A DNA stretch of 64,000 nucleotides. Origin: Morinoia aosen (taxonomy: Eukaryota; Arthropoda; Malacostraca; Amphipoda; Talitridae). Both the position numbers and the translations under genes were made by a program. The stretch is taken from NCBI GenBank assembly GCA_030386875.1, contig CM059563.1:14030001-14094000 (forward strand), in the 5' to 3' direction. Of this stretch, positions 54,652-64,000 are shown piece by piece; position 1 is the first letter of the stretch, and every line of letters begins with the position of its first letter. The notes beneath the pieces were generated by a model. It was not told the origin of the DNA. It did not search any database and worked only from the letters and a program-made list of their open reading frames with translations.

Positions 54652-57593
54652 AGGAGCTTCACCGCTTGTGGGAGCTGCTGCTGAGCCGGTTGGCGGACAA
54701 GGGACTGCGTCTGCAGCAGGCGTTGGTGCTGGTGCAGTTCACCCGGCAGTGTGACGAAGTCCTCTATTGGGTCACTGATAAAGAGGCATTCGTTACAAGT
54801 GAGGAGTTTGGCACGGACCTGGAGCATGTCGAAGTGCTACAGCGCAAGTTTGACGAGTTCCAGAAGGACATGGCAGCTCAGGAGTACCGAGTCACGGAGG
54901 TCAACGCGCTCGCGGCTAAGTTGCTCGAAGAGGGCCACCCTGAAGCTCAGGTCATAACCAAACGCCGCCAAGAGCTGGAGGAAGCTTGGAATCGCCTTCG
55001 TCAGCTGGCCCTCACCAGGCAAGAAAAGCTTCTCGGAGCTCATGAGATTCAGCGTTTCAACCGCGATGCTGACGAGACCCTTGCTTGGATAGCCGAGAAG
55101 GCTGTCGTTCTGAGCGCCGATGACTACGGTCGAGATCTGGCTTCAGTGCAGACATTGCAGCGCAAGCATGAAGGGCTGGAGAGGGATCTCGCGGCGCTGG
55201 AGGACAAAGTTGCTACTCTAGGCCAAGAGGCCACGCGTCTGCAAGGCATCCACACTCCTCACGCCGATCAGATCAAGAACAAGCTTGCTGAAATAGAAAA
55301 TTCCTGGACTACGCTCACTGGTAAGGCTCAAGAGCGCCGTCTCAAGCTCGACGAGTCATACTATCTGCACCGTTTCCTGGCCGACTTCCGTGATCTGGTG
55401 TCGTGGATGAACGATATGCGAGCGGTCATTGGAGCGGATGAGCTTGCCAAGGATGTTGCTGGAGCTGAGGCGCTGTTGGAACGCCATCAAGAGCACAAGG
55501 GAGAAGTGGATGCGCGTGAGGACAGCTTCAAGGCCACACAGCAGGCTGGTCTTACCATCCTCGAGAAGAAAGACCATCCTGCTGCTGCCGAAGTGAAGGA
55601 CAAATTGGAGACTCTAGCTGCCGAGAAGGATGCTCTGCTGGGCGTGTGGGAGGAGCGGCGAGTGCTCTACGAGCAGTGCATGGACCTGCAGCTTTTCTAT
55701 CGTGACACAGAACAGGCAGATACTTGGATGGCCAAGCAAGAGGCCTTCTTGGAGAACCAGGACTTGGGAGATTCGCTTGACTCTGTTGAAGCGTTGATCA
55801 AGAAGCATGAAGATTTTGAGAAGAGCTTGGCTGCTCAAGAAGAAAAGATAAAAGCACTTGACGAGTTTGCCACGAAACTGATGGAAGGTCAGCACTACGC
55901 AGCTGACGATGTGGCTCAACGTCGCGAGCTGCTGCTCGAGAGGCGATCAGCTCTGCTTGAGAAAAGCAAGCAACGACGAATCATGCTCGAAAACAGCTTC
56001 AGGCTGCAGCAGTTCGAGCGAGACTGTGACGAAACTAAGGGATGGATCAATGAAAAACTCAAGTTTGCCACTGATGACAGCTACTTGGATCCCACAAACC
56101 TAAATGGTAAGGTGCAGAAGCACCAGAACTTCGACCAAGAGTTGAACGCCAACAAGTCGCGCATCGATGAGATCACCACTACTGGCAAGGAACTGCTTGA
56201 TGACAACCACTACGCGAGTGACCGTATCAGTAGCCGTATGGAAGAGATCATCAGCTTGTGGGCCTCTCTTGAGGATGCCACGAAGAGAAAAGGCTCGAAA
56301 CTTGAAGAGGCTTCTCAACAGCAGCAGTTCAACCGTGGCCTTGAAGATATAGAGTTATGGCTCTCTGAGATCGAAGGTCAGCTCATGAGCGAAGATTACG
56401 GTAAGGATTTGACCGGTGTTCAGAACCTCATCAAGAAACAGGCTTTGCTCGAGGCTGATGTTAGTTCCCATCAGGACAGAATTGACGGCGTTAGGATTCA
56501 GGCTGCCCAGTTTGTTGACCGTGGCCATTTCGACGCTGATAACATAAAGAACAAACAGGCTGCATTGCAGGAACGCTATGATAACCTTCAGAAGCCCATT
56601 GCTGTGCGTAAGCAACGCCTGAAAGATTCTCTGCTTGTTCAGCAACTTTTCCGTGATATTGAAGATGAGGAAGTGTGGATCAGAGAAAAGGAGCCTATTG
56701 CGGCGTCCACCAACCGCGGCCGTGACCTCATCGGTGTGCAGAATCTAATTAAGAAGCATCAAGCCGTTCTGGCAGAGATTAACAACCATGAAAATCGCAT
56801 CGTCGCTGTCACTAGCTCTGGTGAAGAGATGATTAGTGGTGGCCACTTTGCCGCTGACGAGATTAAGCAGCGTCTCAATACTCTTAACCAGCACTGGTCG
56901 CTCCTCAAGGAACGTGCCTCTAAGAGAAAGCAGGACTTGGATGATTCTCTTCAGGCCCACCAGTATTTTGCAGATGCCAACGAAGCAGAGTCTTGGATGA
57001 AGGAAAAAGAACCCATTGCTTCAGGAGGGGACTTTGGCAAAGACGAAGACAGCTCTGAAGCTTTGCTGAAGAAACACGAAGCCCTCATGAGCGATCTGCA
57101 GGCCTTCAGCTCGACCATTGCCGCCTTAGACGAGCAGGCAAATTCATGCCGGCAACACGATTCTGGCGCTGCTGACATTTCTGGTAAAGAATGTGTTGTA
57201 GCTCTGTATGACTACGTAGAGAAATCTCCACGTGAAGTGTCCATGAAGAAGAACGACGTGTTGACTCTGCTGAATGACAACAACAAGGATTGGTGGAAGG
57301 TCGAGGTGAACGATCGTCAGGGTTTTGTGCCCGCCGCCTACGTCAAGAAGATAGACTCTGGTCTGACTGCCTCCCAGCAGAACCTTGCTGATGCCAACAA
57401 CATCATGGCGCGGCAAAATCAGATCAAGGGGCAGTATGAGAATCTGATGGCTCTCGCCAACGCTCGCCACAAGAAGCTGAGCGAGAGCGTGCAGGCGTAT
57501 GTGCTTGTGCGTGAGGCCGCCGACCTCGCCCAATGGATTAAAGACAAGGAGCAACATGCCCAGGTTGAAGATGTTGGAGAAGATCTCGAACAG
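54652..57593 (+). CDS. alpha-Spec: Alpha-spectrin, coding exon 3 (repeats 1-9 and SH3 domain)
   Basis: A single 2942-base exon coding about 980 residues, from the end of repeat 1 through repeat 9 and into the repeat that carries the SH3 domain. Each repeat is about 106 residues, a triple-helical unit with Trp in helix A (e.g. [83 protein letters not shown]). The SH3 domain lies at about residues 977-1034 of the protein ([19 protein letters not shown] ... [21 protein letters not shown]), with the ALYDY, WW and PAAYV ligand-surface motifs intact. The vertebrate calpain/calmodulin insert is absent, as expected in an insect. Boundaries: GGTACAG acceptor at 54651 and CAG|GTAATG donor at 57593, phase 0. 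No stops or gaps. No introns interrupt it. Confidence 0.97.
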
Positions 57594-57998
57594 GTAATGT
57601 GTCGTCTCGTTTGTTTCAGATGTTTTTTTAAATCAGTGTTCCTAATTGTTTAGTCAAGCTTTGGAGATTATATAAAATAGAAGTATTTCGATTCCATTAG
57701 CACTAAAGCAGTAGGATTATAGACATAATTAACTGCACTATAGCTTAATTTAATTCATAATAATCGAGGGGATCTACCAATCTGCACTTCAAAAATAATC
57801 CGACCCGTGAGGTAAAATTGGTATTAGATATGGGTTCCATGTTCTCTGCCCTACTTCTAATCAAAAGAATGCAACTTGAGAATGAAGATGCATCGCTAAA
57901 TCCGAATGGAAGGCTCTTTTGACTCTTGGCTATGTAGTATAGATACCAATACTGAAAGAGATATTTATGCCTGTCTTTATAACTGACGCTTCCTTCAG
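57594..57998 (+). other. Alpha-spectrin intron 3
   Basis: 405 bases, GTAATG ... TTCCTTCAG. Nothing else seen in it. Confidence 0.85.
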
Positions 57999-58187
57999 GT
58001 TGAAGTCATGCAAAAGAAGTTCGACGACTTCAAGTCGGACCTGCAGGCGAACGAGGTGCGGCTTGCTGAAATGAACGAGATTGCCATGCAGCTCATGAGC
58101 GTTGGCCAGACTGAGGCCGCTCTCAAGATTCAGACTCAGATCGAGGATCTCAACACCAAGTGGAACTCTTTGCAGCAGATGGCTCAG
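57999..58187 (+). CDS. alpha-Spec: Alpha-spectrin, coding exon 4
   Basis: 63 codons, phase 0 at both ends (CTTCAG|GTTGAA, GCTCAG|GTCAGT). VEVMQKKFDDFKSDLQANEVRLAEMNEIAMQLMSVGQTEAALKIQTQIEDLNTKWNSLQQMAQ completes the repeat that follows the SH3 domain. It carries the insect-like GQTEAALKIQTQ segment. Confidence 0.95.
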
Positions 58188-58536
58188 GTCAGTTTTCGTT
58201 CGTCCATTACTGCTTTATTTGACCTGCACTTCCATGTTTCTTTGTAAAAAAATTGAATGGAGTATTTTGGCTTGTGTTGGGAGTGAATTCTACGTGTGGT
58301 TTGTGTACTATTGTGATTTATTGTTCAAGTACAATAATTTTTCGTTGTTTGTCACTAGTAATTTATGATCGTTTCATAATGGTCGCAGCAAGATAGAATA
58401 TATTTTTCCTCATTATTCAGTCAAAGAATGAGCATTTATGTAGTATAAAGTCTTACTATGTTACATTCTCTGAACTTAAGGAATCAACCCAAGATTTCAA
58501 TTTTTTTCATCCAATTCGTTTTTGAAATTTGGCCAG

Positions 58537-58561
58537 TATATATATATATATATATATATAT
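58537..58561. repeat. (TA)n microsatellite
   Basis: About 12 uninterrupted TA units in intron 4 of alpha-spectrin. Confidence 0.95.
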
Positions 58562-58666
58562 GTGTTGAAAGTAAACTTTTTTACTCCTGTAACTTTTCGA
58601 TTTAGGCCTTATTGTTTTTTGAAAAATATGAAAAAACTAGTTTTTTGGTGCATTTTATGGATATTT

Positions 58667-58970
58667 CAAAAGAATAGAAGTCATTGAGTTTTTATGCTAG
58701 AGCAAAACCAAAGACAGTTGTAGAATCTTTGGAACATTTCTAACAAAAGTACGGTAGAAAATTTTTACATATGTAACTTTTCGTTTTTTTCATAGGCGAT
58801 ATTTTATCACTAACTCAAATATACACTATTTTTGGGTTTTGACCTTCATAAAAAAAGTGTTTGTACAATTTGGAAGTTTGCTACCGTACTTTTGTTGGAA
58901 ATTTTCCAAGGATTCTAAAACTGTCTTTGGTTTTGTTCTGGCATGAAAACTCGCCGACTTCTATTCTTTT
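58667..58970. repeat. Inverted repeat, ~90-bp arms, in alpha-spectrin intron 4
   Basis: Arms 58667-58757 and 58881-58970 are reverse complements with scattered mismatches (core AAAACCAAAGACAGTTGTAG and its complement). Further related ATGTAACTTTTCG blocks lie at 58590, 58775 and 59200, suggesting a longer, decayed foldback element. Confidence 0.65.
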
Positions 58971-59331
58971 GAATGTTGAAAATGAGAGGTTTTGAGTATA
59001 AGCCAAAAACAAAATTTTTTGTTGAAGTGTAATATAGTGGACAATTGATGTATTTGAATGCTTTTTCCATTTTTATTTCGATTATCTCCATGCATAACTT
59101 CATGTTCATAGTGTGAATTGTAATTTAAAAAGAAAATGATAAAAATTATGAAATTTTATATTTGTAGTCTGATCCTTATGAAATTTTACTATTACATGTA
59201 ACTTTTGAAAAGAAACACAATTTCTTCTGTTCATTTTTTCGGTTCACTGTAAACAAAGTAACGGTTTCAAATTTTCCATTTCCATTTTTTTTATATGGGG
59301 TCGAAAATTCATGATTTTTTGTCCTCTTACA

Positions 59332-59368
59332 CCCCCCTGGGCCCCCCCTGGGGGGGGGGAGGGGAGGG
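59332..59368. repeat. C-run/G-run hairpin and possible G-quadruplex
   Basis: C6-T-GGG-C7-T-G10-A-G4-A-G3 in order. Self-complementary C and G runs with three separated G tracts sit in an otherwise AT-rich intron. Confidence 0.8.
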
Positions 59369-60076
59369 ATCTAGTGTCCGTAGCGCCATAAAATTTTAGG
59401 ACCGAATAGTCCACCACCGAAGGATCCTTTTTCAACAATAACATGGAAATGGCCTGGGTTGACCTCCTTAACACGTTCTCTGCGTATTGGGCCTCATGTG
59501 TACCCATTCCGTGAATTGCTCATTCAAGTACCGGTGTAAGTAAACGACATCTTGTCTGTTTCACAAACTTTTTAAAATATAACTGCCATCATACATTGGG
59601 AAATGTTATCATGCAATTGTATTTTCATATTTCTTAGAGGAAGGATATAATTGTATTAGAGCACTAAAGTCGATTTCCCAATCTTACTAGTTACAACCTA
59701 ACCAAACCAACCGTTAACAACCGTGGAAACGCAGTGAACGTGTTAAAGTGCTAATGTGGTGCACGTCCTAGTAAGGTGCATTTGCTTCCTCTGATTTCTG
59801 CCGCCAGTGTTCATGGCACTAACTCTTGAGTTACTGGAAAGCTGTAGGCTTGACGTCTGGAAACGATTAGTTCGATCTACACTTGTGTTATTTTTGTTTT
59901 TGTGACGTCTTAGACTTCCATTCAGCACTGATTGATTTCTTCCAAAATGTTTCATTGTTTAAACTTTGTAGCTTTGATGCTTGTCAACATGAAGAGAACG
60001 AGCCATAATTTAGTGCATTTCTCATAACTCAACATGCTTCTTATTACGATTAATTTGTTTGCTACCTTGTGTACAG

Positions 60077-60236
60077 GAACGCCAGTTCCAGCTGGGCTCG
60101 GCGCACGAAGTGCAGCGCTTCCACCGCGACGTTGACGAGACGAAGGACTGGATTCAGGAGAAGGACGAAGCGCTCAACAACGATGACTGCGGCAAAGACC
60201 TGCGTTCTGTGCAGGCTCTGCAGCGCAAGCATGAGG
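60077..60236 (+). CDS. alpha-Spec: Alpha-spectrin, coding exon 5
   Basis: 160 bases after acceptor GTGTACAG. ERQFQLGSAHEVQRFHRDVDETKDWIQEKDEALNNDDCGKDLRSVQALQRKHEG is the front half of a repeat with its helix A Trp. It ends GAGG|GTACGT in phase 1 and joins to GT of exon 6 ([15 protein letters not shown]). Confidence 0.95.
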
Positions 60237-60578
60237 GTACGTTTTGGTGCAACTTCAAGCTCTTCCTGTTAACTCATTTTTTGGTTTATAATCATTTATT
60301 AGTATGGAAGATTCGAAATTTATTGTTGCCAAATTTGGGGCTTCAATTTCTTGCTTGGATATTCAAATCGAGGAGGTAACCTTAATTTAAGACTTAGTAG
60401 TCCTTGTCTAAGCATTGTTAGAAAAAGAATATTCAAACATTTTTCTGATGGGTATCTCAGTTTAGGGAACATTTCTTGGTGGTCTTCAGGACCACAAAAA
60501 AGGCCAACTTACCATAGACTGACATTTCATGAAGGTAGCTCCAAAGTGGTTGTGTGCTGATGGATTGAGTGCGAGCAG
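60237..60578 (+). other. Alpha-spectrin intron 5
   Basis: 342 bases, GTACGT ... GCGAGCAG. The acceptor has a poor pyrimidine tract (TGAGTGCGAGCAG). Nothing else noted. Confidence 0.8.
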
Positions 60579-60730
60579 GTCTGGAGCGAGACTTGGCAGC
60601 CCTGGGTGACAAGATCCGCCAGCTGGACGAGACGGCCAACCGCCTCATGCAGACCCACCCTGAGGCTGCCGACACCATCTACGGCAAGCAGCGCGAGATC
60701 AACGAGGAGTGGACGCAGATCACTGCCAAG
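60579..60730 (+). CDS. alpha-Spec: Alpha-spectrin, coding exon 6
   Basis: 152 bases. [50 protein letters not shown] is the back half of the repeat begun in exon 5. It ends GCCAAG|GTCAGC in phase 0. Confidence 0.95.
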
Positions 60731-61395
60731 GTCAGCTTATGGGGCTTCTTATGGTTGACGCATGCATCATTTGCTGTTGGTGAAGATGAGTCGAGAGAAA
60801 CCTGTATCAATAGCCATTGTTTGTAAAATAGTAATCAATAGGGACATTGTATGTATCATTTACATCTGTTGAGTTCCTAGACTTATTTTTGTGGAATTAG
60901 TTTTTCAAATTCTCCTTTATGATTTTTAGGTTTTGCTGTAAAAAATCCAGACGGTTTTGCTGTATAATTTCCAACAGAATTTATTCTCTCTAACTTTTAC
61001 CTGGTTATTTTTGAATGTTGAGGATACACTGAACTTGTTTCGATTGCAGGAGCAATTTTTTTACCCTGGTTTGAAGATGCTCCTGTACACGTAACCTTTT
61101 AAGAATCAAGTTATTCCTTATGAATTCAACAAAACGATAATATGCAATGGATTGTGACATTTTCAACAAAACATTTATGTAATGAGAATGTTGTAAATTA
61201 TTTCGTCCGTCAGTTCTGTGCATAGATAGAGTAAGAGCATAGTGGTATTCTTAGTATGGAGTGTTTCCTTCAACCAAACTTTTTTTTGGTCGTCTTCATG
61301 AGAGATAATATATTAGCTTGGGATATTCTATAGTATGCATGGGGTGGACAGGTTATCCGAATGTATAATAATTAACATGATTCGTGTGCATACAG
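60731..61395 (+). other. Alpha-spectrin intron 6
   Basis: 665 bases with no recognised feature. Confidence 0.8.
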
Positions 61396-61560
61396 GCGGA
61401 CGCCCGCAAAGAGAAACTGCTGGACTCGTACGACCTGCAGCGCTTCCTCAGCGACTACCGAGACCTGAGCTCCTGGATCCAGTCGATGATGGGCCTCGTG
61501 AGCTCTGACGAGCTCGCCACCGACGTCACCGGAGCTGAAGCTCTGCTTGAGCGACATCAG
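61396..61560 (+). CDS. alpha-Spec: Alpha-spectrin, coding exon 7 (last in window)
   Basis: 55 codons after acceptor [63 protein letters not shown] is the front half of the next repeat. The donor is CAG|GTCTGC, weak compared with the gene's other donors. The exon end and donor are copied five more times in the following intron. With this exon the window codes 1336 residues, roughly 55% of a typical ~2415-residue insect alpha-spectrin. The C-terminal repeats and the EF-hand domain lie to the right of the window. Confidence 0.95.
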
Positions 61561-62210
61561 GTCTGCTTGTAGTAATATCATTTATACCTGATATATCGTG
61601 CCTGTAGACAAGAGTCAAGGTTTTTCAGTTTCCTTGATCCCAGTTTTCCTGAAGCTCTGCTTGAGCGACACCAGGTCTGCTTGTAGTAACATCATTCATA
61701 CCAGATATAGCGTGCCAGTAGAGTAGGCAGAGTTAATTACTTGCAAGAAACAAGATTTCTGAGTTTTCTTGTTCTCAAAGTTTTCCTGAAGCTCTGCTTG
61801 AGCGACACCAGGTCTGCTTGTAATAACATTTATGCCTGATATATCGTGCCTGTACTGTAGGGAGAGACACTTGCAAGAAACAAGGTTTCTCTGTTTTCTT
61901 GTTCTCAAAGTTTTCCTGATGCTCTGCTTGAGCGACACCAGGTCTGCTTGTAATAACATTTATGCCTGATATATCGTGCCTGTACTGTAGGGAGAGACAC
62001 TTGCAAGAAACAAGATTTCTCAGTTTTCTTGTTCTCAAAGTTTTCCTGAAGCTCTGCTTGAGCGACACCAGGTCTGCTTGTAATAACATTTATGCCTGAT
62101 ATATCGTGCCTGTACTGTAGGGAGAGACACTTGCAAGAAACAAGGTTTCTCTGTTTTCTTGTTCCCGAAGTTTTCCTGAAGCTATGCTTGAGCGACACCA
62201 GGTCTGCTTG
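61540..62210 (+). repeat. alpha-Spec: ~130-bp tandem array copying the exon 7 end and donor
   Basis: GCTCTGCTTGAGCGACA-CAG|GTCTGCTTGT occurs at 61540 (the real exon end), 61654, 61791, 61921, 62051 and 62181 (the last with one change, GCTATGC). Periods are 114, 137, 130, 130 and 130. Each intronic copy also carries TTTCTTGTTCTCAAAGTTTT-CCTGAAG before it, a pyrimidine-rich acceptor-like stretch. Confidence 0.92.
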
Positions 62211-64000
62211 TGTAGTACCATCATTTTTACTACATATATTGTGCTTTTTGAGTGGGGAGAGTTTATTACTTGCTAGAGTTAAAGTTTCTCTGTTTTCCTG
62301 TTCCTGAAGTATTGTTCAAGAAAACAAAACAGACAAAGCGCCTCGTTGACCTTCGGGTTGGAAAGGGGCATTTTACCTCTCTAAGACTTAATGAAATTTA
62401 TCTCATTAATGAAACCTTGCTTATTTGAATTATAATTTTAAGGTTAGCTGCGGCTGAAAAATCCGATTAGCGACTTATTACCTGCTAATGTTATAGTTTA
62501 TGGCAAGTGGAAAAGGCTAAGAATGATAGGTTGCATGTAAATCTGGGTAAATTTTTTTAAGTCTTGCTTTGCTTAAAACAAAATTAAATTTTCAAAATAA
62601 CGAGCTCCACATAGAAGAGATACTGAGATATTTGTGTTAATACCTTGCCAAAACATTCATTTAAGATTTATTCACTAATGCTCAGCTTTTACTATCTTGT
62701 TTTAACAGCACGAGCATGCCATCGGAACTTGGTTTGATACAAAAAATAGGCTAGTAACTTCACAGTCGTTGACATGCGCGTGTTGGCTTAGATGCTTTCA
62801 CCTAAAGAATTGACTGATTTTGGAGTGTATTCTAGTGATATATATGTGCTGCTCCGAGAATGAGCTAATCTGATTGATGTTATGAAACATAATTGCACCG
62901 TGTGCGCGTTGTTATTGTGCACTCGGACGTACAGTTCTTCCTAAGAAAAAATGTAAGCCTGCTGATCGTGTTCTTCGTCCTGGTGTAATGTGTGGAAGCA
63001 TCTTATGTTCTTTTGGCACTGCGTTCAAAAGTTACAATAAGTCACTGCTCTCACCAAGTGTATTGAATCATATTTGATGAGCTTTAAAAATTTATATATC
63101 TTGATAATTGCTATGAAATGACAAGCCATGTTTTGATCTCCTACTCATCTTTGAAATTTGCTCAACACGGGAAAATCATTGCTGCGCTCATTTCTATGAC
63201 GAATTTTCTAAGCCTTGCTGTATAGTTCTCATACAGTACCGAATGGTGCATTATAGTTCAGCTCAAGATTCTATTATTGAAAATAGACGTCACACTGATT
63301 GCTAAAATCTTGGCTTATTTTTCGGTATTTCCATCTCACTAGCAGAGCTTCTATAATATTGTACGTGGAAACAGCGTTTCATTTGGTCTAATTTTGAGGC
63401 TTGGCGTGTTTTTTTCTAGAGTTTCCGCTCGGAGTTTGATACTCGGTACGGCGTACCTCAGGTACACACAGGGCTGCTGGAGCTCCTCTTCCTTCCAGCT
63501 GCGTGGTGCTCTGTTGGTGGTGTTAGTTGGTCTAGGTCTTTGTGCCACGCCAAGTTCTACTCACGGTCCCTCTTGCTGCTTATACAAGTTCTTCAAACTA
63601 GTTATTCCGTTCTGATTATAGAATTGTAAATGGAGATTCTTGTGTACTGTAATTCATTGCTTTGATGTTTTTTCTTCTAATAGTCGAATCTTGCTGTTGA
63701 GAATGATTCCATCATCTTGGAAGATTACTTTCATAACAAAAAAAATGTGTTCACCAAAGGCTTTCATCGCATAAAATGCTCGAGCTAACTATTCCGAACG
63801 AGTGTTTATTTAAAAACGTTGGCTTTTAATCAAATGAGTTTGTTGTTTCCGACAATAGTAATTTCTTTTTATTATAAACATACAGCTGCAAAGGGATCAT
63901 GAGTTTGGTATGGTGAAAGATCTTTGATCCATTGGTGCTCACAAGCTGTTCTTGCTTTTCCTCCTACTTTGTAAATATGTGCTTATTCTCATGACAAATG
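62211..64000 (+). other. Alpha-spectrin intron 7, continuing off the right edge
   Basis: No next spectrin exon (the expected EHRTEIDARAG-type sequence) is present up to 64000, so the intron is at least 2.4 kb. Nothing recognisable lies in it beyond the tandem array. Confidence 0.7.

Larger units (their letters stand above)
58188..60076 (+). other. Alpha-spectrin intron 4 with repeats
   Basis: 1889 bases. It contains a (TA)n tract, an inverted repeat of unknown origin (58667-58970) and a G/C homopolymer patch (59332-59368). No coding frame is supported. Confidence 0.8.

Noticed and set aside
59743..59955. 70-residue minus-strand frame in alpha-spectrin intron 4
   Set aside because: No family resemblance, and short enough to be chance.
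61696..62198. Three minus-strand frames of 87-104 codons in the tandem array
   Set aside because: Their repeated peptide follows from the 130-bp period. They are antisense to the duplicated exon end.

Overview
This is a eukaryotic, almost certainly insect, nuclear window. Its two host genes have spliced exons and the rest is transposon-rich. The best-supported host gene is the conventional alpha-spectrin gene on the + strand in the right fifth (51849 to beyond 64000). Its predicted protein looks insect-like, with an SH3 domain at about residue 977. Several arrays resemble degenerate TTAGG, the usual arthropod telomere unit. The species cannot be named from sequence alone.

Left part (1-10.5 kb): the 5' half of a minus-strand gene for a Ser/Lys/Arg/acidic-rich, probably nuclear protein that I cannot name. 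Its exons lie at 7076-6867, 4246-3586 and 478-309, and the gene runs off the left edge. One intron appears to use a GC donor. Its introns and flanks carry a piggyBac-like TTAA element (5164-5795), a 29-bp minisatellite, inverted repeats and a 701-bp foldback element with a near-perfect 8-bp target duplication.

Centre (10.5-31.3 kb): a nest of Ty3/gypsy-type LTR sequence. An older solo LTR (minus orientation, flanked by TATG) has been split twice by complete elements of its own family. Element A (10668-20031, minus strand, flanked by AACG) and element B (20486-29653, plus strand, flanked by AAAC) each have near-identical 2.1-2.2 kb LTRs, a tRNA-Gly-type primer site, intact gag and pol frames, and a G_GGA_AAC slippery site followed by a hairpin. 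Neither has an env gene.

Middle right (31.3-51.8 kb): no host gene recognised. It holds decayed mobile DNA: an internally deleted mariner, 26-bp and ~184-bp tandem repeats, a large inverted pair of Penelope-like 3' ends, the 3' end of a LINE, a 1.9-kb hAT element with a perfect 8-bp target duplication, a second copy of the foldback family, and a 20-bp array made of TTAGG-like pentamers.

Right part (51.8-64 kb): seven coding exons of alpha-spectrin (1336 codons, all phases compatible), including one 2.9-kb exon. Two splice sites have been tandemly duplicated: the acceptor of the first coding intron (two copies) and the donor of the last visible exon (six copies in a ~130-bp array). These duplicated splice sites and the nested LTR structure are the most unusual things in the window.
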